Shown here one piece after another: positions 1-5,563 of a stretch of 10,492 bases of DNA. Location: positions 1 through 10,492 of the forward strand of contig CANKXQ010000032.1 of the NCBI GenBank assembly GCA_947487745.1, read 5' to 3'. Position 1 is the first letter of the stretch. Each line of letters begins with the position of its first letter. A program made the translations under genes and the position numbers. This DNA is from Spartobacteria bacterium. GTDB taxonomy: Bacteria; Verrucomicrobiota; Verrucomicrobiia; Chthoniobacterales; Terrimicrobiaceae. The notes beneath the pieces were generated by a model, which was given only the letters and a program-made list of their open reading frames with translations, ran no database searches and was not told where the DNA came from.

Positions 1-362
1 GCGGTGAGGTGCTCTTTGCGGATGCCGGCCAAGTGGACTTGGTTCACGGCGCCGAGTGAGCGGAGCCAGCGCAGGCCTTCACTCGCGGAGCCGCGACTGA
101 GCTGCAGGCGGGTCTGCACATCGTCGAGCGAGAGAGGTTCCGGAGTGCTGAAGAGGAGTCCGTAAATTTCACCGATGGAGCGGGGCAGCGAGAGGGCTCC
201 GAAGACATGAATAAAAAGTGCGACGGACTCGAGCTGAAAGGCGCTGAGCGGAGAAGGCGGCGTTGTCTGAAAATCCTCTCCCGGTGAGGCTCGCAGGGCT
301 TTTGATTTTTTTACAGACAAGCTGCCGCCATTGGTAAAAGGGGCGTCTTTTACCGGCGGCAT
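1..362 (-). CDS. GbsR/MarR-type winged-helix transcriptional regulator (partial, 3' end outside window)
   Basis: A reading frame open from the left edge encodes 120 residues from the ATG at 362. After a basic, low-complexity tail of about 40 residues comes a typical GbsR/MarR-like core: an amphipathic helix (FQLESVALFIHVFGALSLPR), then IGEIYGLLFSTPEPLSLDDV, then a recognition-helix region LQLSRGSASEGLRWLRSLG, then the start of the wing (VNQVHLAGIRKEHL). GbsR proteins are dimeric DNA-binding repressors, some of osmoprotectant uptake or synthesis; the ligand here is unknown. The C-terminal dimerisation part is cut off. No Shine-Dalgarno sequence precedes the ATG. In-frame GTG (383) and TTG (about 422) are alternative starts, and the frame closes upstream near 440. 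The gene lies 96 bases downstream of the DedA-type gene, with operator-like repeats between them. Family call fairly sure; regulated genes unknown. Confidence 0.75.
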   Translation of the reverse strand, partial: MPPVKDAPFTNGGSLSVKKSKALRASPGEDFQTTPPSPLSAFQLESVALFIHVFGALSLPRSIGEIYGLLFSTPEPLSLDDVQTRLQLSRGSASEGLRWLRSLGAVNQVHLAGIRKEHLT

Positions 363-435
363 GGTAAGAATATTGTTTTCCACGAGCCTCTGTGAGGGGG
401 GATGACGAGACGAAACTTCGCTCAACTGCAATTTC

Positions 436-474
436 GTTCAAGTTTTTTTGAACAAATTTTAAAAAGCTTGTTCA
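436..474. promoter_or_regulatory. Palindromic half-site cluster, candidate MarR/GbsR operator
   Basis: Three copies of a GTTCAA/TTGAAC-type half-site lie in alternating orientation. GTTCAA (436-441) and TTGAAC (448-453) form a perfect 6-base inverted repeat with a 6-base spacer. TGAACAA (449-455) and TTGTTCA (468-474) form a perfect 7-base inverted repeat inside a 26-base quasi-palindrome with an AT-rich centre. The cluster overlaps the dedA-like stop codon and sits about 75-110 bases upstream of the regulator's start. Neither strand has a U-run in the right place for an intrinsic terminator. The position suggests autoregulation by the GbsR-like protein, which is an inference. Confidence 0.45.
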
Positions 475-1118
475 GGGGGTGCTGTTTTTTCTTCTTCAAC
501 GACTTCGGGGGCGACAGCACGGAGGGCTTTTTGTGCGGCGCGGGTGATCCAGATCGTGACGGCAATCGTGAAAGCTAACTCGAGGGCGTAGAGTGTCCAG
601 GCCCACGGGCCTTGATTGATGCCGCCTTTGGCAGCGGCACCGATGACCGCACCACCGTAAGAGTAGGCGGCGCTGATCGGCAGGAACCCGACCCAAGAGG
701 CGAGGATGTAGCGCCAGAAATTGATTCGCGAGAGGCCGAAAGCGCAACTCACGAGGCTGTGCGGCAGGATGGGTGAAATGCGGGTGAGGATGATCATTCG
801 CCAGGCATCCTTGGTGGCAACATGGTTGAGGGCGTGGAATTTTTTACTCTTGGCGAAGCGGCGCTCCATCCATCCTCGCAGGAGGTAGCGGGTGGAGAGG
901 AAATTTGCGAGCGCACCGCCGACCGAGGCAACGGAGACGAGAATCGTGCCTCCCCAGAATCCGTAAACTGCGCCCGCGCCGAAGCTCAGCACGGAACCGG
1001 GCAGGAAAAGGACACAGGAGAGCGTGTAGAGAATGACAAACCAAATCCAGCCGACGGGACCGGTTTGCTCGATCCAGACCATCGCTTCGCGGGTCCAGAC
1101 TGTCCATTGATCAAGCAT
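459..1118 (-). CDS. TVP38/TMEM64 (DedA superfamily, VTT domain) inner-membrane protein
   Basis: 219 residues with several hydrophobic segments. The VTT/SNARE-associated fold is marked by FLPGSVLSFGAGAVYG at about 38-53, a glycine-rich continuation (GGTILVSVASVGGALANF), and the motif R113-x-x-P116-x-x-P119 (RISPILPHSLVSCAFGLS), then WRYILASWVGFLP at 135-147. These are the re-entrant loop and charged/proline elements of the family. DedA/TVP38 proteins sit in the cytoplasmic membrane, and several act as lipid scramblases or flippases (undecaprenyl phosphate, phospholipids). The substrate here cannot be told. The C-terminus is short and acidic (VVEEEKTAPPEQ). The ATG at 1118 has no clear Shine-Dalgarno sequence but is the first start of the conserved frame and gives the usual length. 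It lies 77 bases downstream of gatB on the same strand, so read-through from the gatB operon is possible. Confidence 0.85.
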   Translation of the reverse strand: MLDQWTVWTREAMVWIEQTGPVGWIWFVILYTLSCVLFLPGSVLSFGAGAVYGFWGGTILVSVASVGGALANFLSTRYLLRGWMERRFAKSKKFHALNHVATKDAWRMIILTRISPILPHSLVSCAFGLSRINFWRYILASWVGFLPISAAYSYGGAVIGAAAKGGINQGPWAWTLYALELAFTIAVTIWITRAAQKALRAVAPEVVEEEKTAPPEQAF

Positions 1119-1128
1119 GGGAAGTTAT

Positions 1129-1200
1129 CGTGACAGGGGCTCCCATAGATTAAAGAGCCCGATGGCGCCTGCGCGGGAGGCGCCCCTGTTTTTTATCACG
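1129..1200. repeat. Nested inverted repeats in the gatB-dedA intergenic gap (possible terminator/attenuator)
   Basis: Three pairings can be seen. (a) GGCGCCT (1164-1170) with AGGCGCC (1178-1184), a 7-base GC stem with a 7-base loop, followed on the plus strand by CCTG and six T (1189-1194). (b) GGGCTC (1137-1142) with GAGCCC (1155-1160). (c) A long-range stem ACAGGGGC (1133-1140) with GCCCCTGT (1182-1189), flanked by CGTG/CACG (1129-1132, 1197-1200). Pairing (c) shares bases with both (a) and (b), so the structures exclude one another. On the minus strand, the direction of the genes, no good U-run follows, so a simple gatB terminator is not clear. Hairpin (a) looks like an intrinsic terminator for plus-strand (antisense) transcripts. 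Confidence 0.45.
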
Positions 1201-2650
1201 AGAGTTTTTTCTCCAGAATCTCTCCGGCGAGGGCGGGGTTGGCTTTGCCTTTGGAGAGCTTCATGACTTGGCCTTTGAGGAAATTGAGGGCGGAGACTTT
1301 GCCTGCTTTGAAATCGGCCACGGGGCCTGGATTGGCGGCGATGGCTTGATCGACGAAGACCTCGATCGCGCCGGTGTCGCTTTCCTGCTTGAGACCTTTT
1401 TCCTCGACGATGGTAGCGGCGGATTTTCCAGAACTGAACATCTCGGCGAAGACTTCCTTGCCTTGCTTGGAATTGATGGCGCCCGAGTCGATGAGGTTTA
1501 CGAGTTCGTCGAGGGCGTGCGGTACAACGGGACACTCGGCGATGCCGACGGAGGCCGAGGACATGGCGCTCTGGAGGTCGTTGAGAATCCAGTTGGCCAC
1601 ATTCTTCGGCTTCTTGGCACCGCGCGCGGCGGTTTCGAAATAGGAGGCGAGCGCGAGGTCATTCGCGAGGACGGAAGCATCGTAATCGCTCACGCCGAAT
1701 TCGCTGACGAAGCGGGCGCGTTTTTCCCAAGGGAGCTCGGGCTTGCGGGCGCGAGCGGCTTCGACGAGGGATGCGGTTTTTACCGGCAGAAGATCGGGAT
1801 CGGGGAAGTAGCGGTAGTCGTGCGCGCTTTCCTTGATGCGCATGAGGGTCGTCTCGCCGCGGGTATCGTCCCAGCGGCGGGTTTCCTGCTGGAGTGTGCC
1901 GCCGCCGCGCAGGACTTCGATCTGGCGGGGAATCTCGAAGGCGAGGGCGCGGCGCACGCCGGAGATGGAGTTGAGATTTTTCACCTCGATCTTGGTGCCA
2001 TATTTTTCGGTGCCGACGGGACGGACCGAGACATTGACATCGCAACGGAGCTGGCCTTTCTCCATATCGGCGTCGCTGATGCCACCGTAGATCATGACCT
2101 GCTGGAGAACGGTGAGGTAGGCGAAGGCCTCTTCGGGCGAGGAAATATCGGGTTCACCGACGATTTCGAGCAGCGGGGTGCCGGCGCGATTGAAGTCGAT
2201 GCCGGTGGCGGTTTCCATGTGGAAACTCTTTGCGACATCCTCCTCGAGATGGATGCGGACGAGGCGGATGTTTTTATCCTTTGTGGCGATGTTTTTTTGC
2301 GCGTCCTTCGGATAAGCGAGGTCGTGGAGCGGAACGGTGCCGCCGAGGCAGAAGGGCAGATCGTATTGGCTGATCTGGTAGTTCTTCGGCATGTCGGGGT
2401 AAAAATAGTTTTTTCGGTCGAACTTGCAGACAGGCCCGATCTCGCAGCCCAGCATGAGGCCCGCCAGAGCGGTGAGTTTGAGGGCCTCCTCGTTCATGAC
2501 AGGCAGAGCGCCGGGCATGCCGAGGCAGACCGGACAGACATTGGTATTCGGCTCGGCGCCGTATTCCACCGCGCAAGAGCAAAACATCTTGCTGCGGGTT
2601 TTGAGCTGAACATGGACTTCGAGGCCGATGGTGGCGATGTAATCTGTCAT
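1196..2650 (-). CDS. gatB: Aspartyl/glutamyl-tRNA(Asn/Gln) amidotransferase subunit B
   Basis: 484 residues, full length for GatB. With GatA and GatC it converts misacylated Glu-tRNA(Gln) (and often Asp-tRNA(Asn)) to the correct aminoacyl-tRNA using ammonia from glutamine; GatB holds the tRNA and the ATP-dependent activation site. Visible marks: N-terminal IGLEVHVQLKT; zinc-site cysteines C24, C26, C39, C42 (FCSCA...CPVCLG); DRKNYFYPDMPKNYQISQYD; GIDFNRAGTPLLEIVGEPD; RCDVNVSVRP; KIEVKNLNS; and a C-terminal YqeY-like tRNA-binding part from about residue 335 (NWILNDL... SKGKANP). The ATG overlaps the stop of the upstream cvpA-like gene as ATGA, so translation is probably coupled. No gatA or gatC is in the window, so gatB here is separated from its partners or they lie elsewhere. 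The window implies an indirect Gln-tRNA and/or Asn-tRNA pathway. Confidence 0.97.
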   Translation of the reverse strand: MTDYIATIGLEVHVQLKTRSKMFCSCAVEYGAEPNTNVCPVCLGMPGALPVMNEEALKLTALAGLMLGCEIGPVCKFDRKNYFYPDMPKNYQISQYDLPFCLGGTVPLHDLAYPKDAQKNIATKDKNIRLVRIHLEEDVAKSFHMETATGIDFNRAGTPLLEIVGEPDISSPEEAFAYLTVLQQVMIYGGISDADMEKGQLRCDVNVSVRPVGTEKYGTKIEVKNLNSISGVRRALAFEIPRQIEVLRGGGTLQQETRRWDDTRGETTLMRIKESAHDYRYFPDPDLLPVKTASLVEAARARKPELPWEKRARFVSEFGVSDYDASVLANDLALASYFETAARGAKKPKNVANWILNDLQSAMSSASVGIAECPVVPHALDELVNLIDSGAINSKQGKEVFAEMFSSGKSAATIVEEKGLKQESDTGAIEVFVDQAIAANPGPVADFKAGKVSALNFLKGQVMKLSKGKANPALAGEILEKKLS

Positions 2651-3510
2651 GGTGTCTTTTTGGAAGAGGTGGGATTTTGCTTTGGCGGCATGGCGTAATC
2701 GAGAGCTTTTTCAAGGTCGAGTGCCATGATGAGCTTTTGCAACGAAGGATCGGTGGCGGCATTCAGAACCGTGCGGCTCTGGATGAGAGCGATGAAATTT
2801 TTATTCTCCGCCGATTGCACGACGACGGGATCCTGCAGCAGGGCCTGCATGCGCGGGTGGCTGATGATTTCCTGAACGCCGGGATAGTCGAGAAAACGCA
2901 CGAGCGCGTCTTGGTTTTTCGTCAACTGCCCGAGACGCGTCATATGGTCGTAAGCCTCGGAGGGCAGGATGTCGATGGACTCCACGATGTCGCCGACGGG
3001 GCCCATTTCGAGGGAATCCTTGAGCATGGCAAAGACGCGGTTGGCTGCAGGCGCATCCTGGAGTTTTTGTCCAGCGATGCCGGACTTCGCAACGGCTCCC
3101 GAAGTGCGGATGATCGAAACAGCGCCCCAGAGGATGAAGAGACCTGTGAGAAGACCAAACACCGCACCGCCTGCTCCGAAGAACCACCGGATGAGGCCGG
3201 GGGGCTGTTGTGAGGTGCGTTTGAAAAGGACAGCTCCGAGGAAGAGGCAAACACCGAGTGTGACGAGAGCCACAGCGGTTCCGGCAATCAATCCCGCCAA
3301 GAATGCGACACCGGGCAGAACCAGACCGATGACAGCTCCCACGGTCTGGCCTGCCAGCATACCGAGCAGGCCCGAAGCCACAAATGCGCCGAAATGGAGC
3401 CCCCCGCGAATGAGCCCGCGCCGCCAGCCGGCGTAGATTTCCCAGAGAATGAAAACGGCCGCGCTGTAGAGCAGGACATTTTGCCAGAATGGAGAACCGA
3501 GATCGGACAT
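2647..3510 (-). CDS. CvpA-family membrane protein with a long C-terminal helical extension
   Basis: 287 residues. The N-terminal 135 residues match the CvpA pattern: a membrane segment at about 11-28, the motif GWRRGLIRGG (28-37), a glycine-rich pair of membrane segments at about 38-65 and 67-96, a short basic loop (KRTSQQPPG), and a fourth segment at about 112-134. CvpA proteins are inner-membrane proteins needed for colicin V production in E. coli and linked to envelope integrity; the molecular activity is unsettled. Usual CvpA proteins are about 160-180 residues, so roughly 130 residues are extra. The extension is soluble, helical and contains a recurring unit: YPGVQEII (209-216), HPRMQALL (218-225), DPSLQKLI (254-261). 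The gene lies 6 bases after aroC and overlaps gatB by 4 bases, so it is central in that operon. The start ATG at 3510 has only a weak, distant AAGG. The family call rests on the N-terminal half. Confidence 0.72.
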   Translation of the reverse strand: MSDLGSPFWQNVLLYSAAVFILWEIYAGWRRGLIRGGLHFGAFVASGLLGMLAGQTVGAVIGLVLPGVAFLAGLIAGTAVALVTLGVCLFLGAVLFKRTSQQPPGLIRWFFGAGGAVFGLLTGLFILWGAVSIIRTSGAVAKSGIAGQKLQDAPAANRVFAMLKDSLEMGPVGDIVESIDILPSEAYDHMTRLGQLTKNQDALVRFLDYPGVQEIISHPRMQALLQDPVVVQSAENKNFIALIQSRTVLNAATDPSLQKLIMALDLEKALDYAMPPKQNPTSSKKTP

Positions 3511-3516
3511 GCCTGC

Positions 3517-4608
3517 TTACCTTGGGAGGCAGTCTTGGGCGCGTTGGCGCAGGGCGTGATCTACGAGCACAAGAGCGGTCATTGCCTCGACCATCACCAC
3601 AGCTCGCGGCAAGACGCATGGGTCGTGGCGACCGCGTGCGGCAAGGGTGGATTCCTCGCCGGAGGTGGTCACCGTGGACTGGGCTTTTGAAATGGTGGCT
3701 GTCGGCTTGAAGGCCACACGGAAGAGCAGCGGCTCGCCGTTGCTAATGCCACCTTGCACGCCGCCCGAGCGGTGTGGAGTCGTATGAACAGCGCCATCGC
3801 GGATTTCGTAGGGGTCATTGTGCTCCAGGCCAGTGAGAAGGGTTCCTGCAAAGCCTGAGCCCACTTCAAAACCCTTCGTTGCCGGCAGACTGAGCATGGC
3901 TTTGGCGAGATCCGCCTCAAGGCGGTCGAAGACCGGCTCTCCAAGCCCGACCGGCATCCCACGCACAGCGGCATTGATCAAGCCGCCGACGCTGTTCCCC
4001 TCGCTGCGGATTTTTTTGATTCGCGCAATCATGGCCTCTGCCGCATGGGCATCCGGGCAACGAACCGCGTTGGATTCGATGGATGCCATGGTCACCGAGG
4101 CGGCGTCGACCTGCGACTCGATATCATGGATGCGCGAAACCCAGGCGAGGATTTCGATTTCGGGAAAAAGAACCTTTAAGACCTTCTTGGCAACGGCAGC
4201 GGCGGCCACACGGCCAATCGTCTCGCGCGCCGAGGAGCGTCCCCCACCCTCCCAGTTTCGGACGCCGTATTTCGACTGATAGGTGAAATCAGCATGCGAG
4301 GGGCGGAAGTGAGTCTGCATCTCGCTGTAGGCCTCTGGACGGGCATCGGTGTTCGGAACAAAAATCGAAATCGGCGTGCCCAGTGTGACGCCGCGAAACA
4401 CGCCGGAGAGGATTTTGCAGGTGTCCTCCTCCTTTCGAGGAGTGACGATGTCGCTTTGCCCCGGGCGGCGACGGTCGAGATCGGGTTGGATATCGGCCTC
4501 GCAGAGCGGGAGGCGCGGCGGGCATCCATCGATCACGACACCCACTCCACCGCCGTGCGACTCGCCCCAGGTGGAGATACGAAATAAAGTTCCAAAATTA
4601 CTGGCCAT
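3517..4608 (-). CDS. aroC: Chorismate synthase
   Basis: 363 residues, normal length. It makes chorismate from 5-enolpyruvylshikimate-3-phosphate with reduced FMN as cofactor, the last step of the shikimate pathway, in the cytoplasm. All three family signatures are present: [16 protein letters not shown] (15-30) with catalytic H18; [15 protein letters not shown] (101-115) with H105, followed by [12 protein letters not shown] (122-133); and [16 protein letters not shown] from 327. The flavin- and substrate-contacting RRRPGQSD (46-53) is also intact. RPSHAD replaces the RPGHAD of many bacteria, a variant also known in the family elsewhere. The ATG at 4608 gives the canonical N-terminus ([19 protein letters not shown]), although no Shine-Dalgarno sequence precedes it. 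It is the first protein gene after tRNA-His (67-base gap) and leads the aroC-cvpA-gatB operon. Confidence 0.97.
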   Translation of the reverse strand: MASNFGTLFRISTWGESHGGGVGVVIDGCPPRLPLCEADIQPDLDRRRPGQSDIVTPRKEEDTCKILSGVFRGVTLGTPISIFVPNTDARPEAYSEMQTHFRPSHADFTYQSKYGVRNWEGGGRSSARETIGRVAAAAVAKKVLKVLFPEIEILAWVSRIHDIESQVDAASVTMASIESNAVRCPDAHAAEAMIARIKKIRSEGNSVGGLINAAVRGMPVGLGEPVFDRLEADLAKAMLSLPATKGFEVGSGFAGTLLTGLEHNDPYEIRDGAVHTTPHRSGGVQGGISNGEPLLFRVAFKPTATISKAQSTVTTSGEESTLAARGRHDPCVLPRAVVMVEAMTALVLVDHALRQRAQDCLPR

Positions 4609-4675
4609 CTTGGGCTACAAAAAACCAGAACGTTGGCGGGGGATCACGCGAATAATTACAGGGGAGAATCGAAAG

Positions 4676-4751
4676 TGGGGTGATCGACGGGGCTCGAACC
4701 CGCAACAGCCAGGACCACAACCTGGAGCTCTACCATTGAGCTACGACCACC
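4676..4751 (-). tRNA. tRNA-His (anticodon GTG), with encoded CCA
   Basis: A full cloverleaf reads on the minus strand. Acceptor stem GTGGTCG pairs with CGATCAC (one G-U). D arm GCTC/GAGC. Anticodon stem CCAGG/CCTGG encloses loop TTGTGGT, with anticodon GTG at 4718-4716. T arm is GCGGG, TTCGAGC, CCCGT. An extra G (position -1, at 4751) faces a C at position 73 (4679), the identity pair specific to histidine tRNAs. CCA is encoded at 4678-4676. The gene stands between aroD (65-base gap) and aroC (67-base gap) on the same strand. A TATCTT about 5 bases upstream could be a -10 element, but no good -35 is seen at normal spacing, so a private promoter is uncertain. Confidence 0.97.
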
Positions 4752-4816
4752 ATTTGAAGATACCGGAGCGGTGTCACCGTCGGCAGGCAAAGAGATCACC
4801 TGAAGCGGGCGTTTTG

Positions 4817-5554
4817 TCAATGCCGTTCTTGGCCCGTGCACTGGCGTAAAACTCCAGCCAATTCCTTCGCCGCCCACTGGCCGGGCACATTCGGCGCGTG
4901 GATCCAGCCATAATTCAAGACGGACCCGCAACTCGCCAAGAGGACACGCGAGGACATTCCGAGCGGACCCATTCCCATGATTGCAAGCGGTATGCGAGTG
5001 TTCGAAAACAACTCAAGCAACCGGGCGACATCCGACGGACCGACTGCGTGCGTGGCGATCTTTACGGCATCGGCGCCTTGATCCTCTGCCTGACGGGTCA
5101 CCTCGCGCAATCGCGCCAGGGTGGGTGTATTTTTGAAATCGTGAAAGGAAGCGAGCACGACCACTTTCGACTCCTTGGCTTGGCGAACGACCGAGCCCAA
5201 GGATGCAAGCGAGCGCACCTCGATGTCCACGATGAAAGCCTTCGGCAGGAGCCTGGAAAGCGTATCCCGCCTGGCTGCGGCGGACATCGCATTTTTGCCA
5301 CCCTCGGAAGGATGCCGCGCGGTCACAATCCAAGGAAACTTCCCGTTCGGCACGGCCTCGCCGAGACAATCCGCACGCCACTCCAGAAAATCAACGACGC
5401 CATCGGACAAGCGCAACGCCTTGCGCGCGGCCTCCGGAGAATCGACAATTCCCACCACAGCTCCAGATTTCAAGGTCGAAACTATGGGATTGCGTTTGGG
5501 CTTTGCCCTCGTATCTGTTGCTAGCTCGCCATTGGCGCGGGGCTTGGTTGTCAT
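4817..5554 (-). CDS. aroD: 3-Dehydroquinate dehydratase, type I
   Basis: 245 residues, close to the type I enzyme length. It dehydrates 3-dehydroquinate to 3-dehydroshikimate through a lysine Schiff base (shikimate pathway step 3). Key residues are in order: E58-W-R60-A-D62 (the ExRxD strand), TAR80HPSE84GG (substrate arginine and glutamate), H138 in ASFHDF (general acid/base), K165 in DAVKIATH (Schiff base), then GPLGMSSR and the C-terminal NVPGQW glutamine. The frame stays open well upstream to 6208, but that part is opposite the glycosyltransferase and has no family similarity. The ATG at 5554 is preferred because AAGGAAAG stands directly before it and the length fits. A tail of about 24 polar residues precedes the conserved core. 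The start lies 9 bases from the divergent glycosyltransferase start. Confidence 0.93.
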   Translation of the reverse strand: MTTKPRANGELATDTRAKPKRNPIVSTLKSGAVVGIVDSPEAARKALRLSDGVVDFLEWRADCLGEAVPNGKFPWIVTARHPSEGGKNAMSAAARRDTLSRLLPKAFIVDIEVRSLASLGSVVRQAKESKVVVLASFHDFKNTPTLARLREVTRQAEDQGADAVKIATHAVGPSDVARLLELFSNTRIPLAIMGMGPLGMSSRVLLASCGSVLNYGWIHAPNVPGQWAAKELAGVLRQCTGQERH

Positions 5555-5562
5555 CTTTCCTT
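5555..5562 (-). promoter_or_regulatory. Shine-Dalgarno sequence of aroD
   Basis: The minus strand reads AAGGAAAG immediately before the ATG at 5554; the AGGA core ends 3 bases from the start, a short but usable spacing. It fixes the aroD start against the long upstream open frame. It is the only strong purine-rich ribosome site seen in the window. The site fills the gap between the two divergent start codons, the other being at 5564. Confidence 0.55.
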
Positions 5563-5563
5563 C

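Noticed and set aside
169..441. A 90-codon minus-strand frame overlapping the regulator
   Set aside because: It is a different frame from the regulator's conserved winged-helix coding sequence and has no recognisable domain.
1268..2698. A 476-codon open frame on the plus strand opposite gatB
   Set aside because: Its translation is compositionally odd (rich in D, E, G, F, A runs), matches no family I know, and is explained by the codon-position bias of gatB on the other strand. gatB has every expected motif.
4609..4675. Possible terminator in the tRNA-aroC gap (CCA-ACGTTC-TGG followed by six T on the minus strand)
   Set aside because: The stem has only three pairs, too weak to call a terminator.
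3000..4700. dif/XerCD site that would explain the skew change
   Set aside because: I looked for an AT-rich 28-base imperfect palindrome of dif type and found none in this stretch by eye.
4752..4790. Possible promoter for tRNA-His (TATCTT just upstream of the tRNA)
   Set aside because: The best TTG-type -35 (TTGCCT) is about 22 bases away, beyond normal spacing; kept only as a remark.
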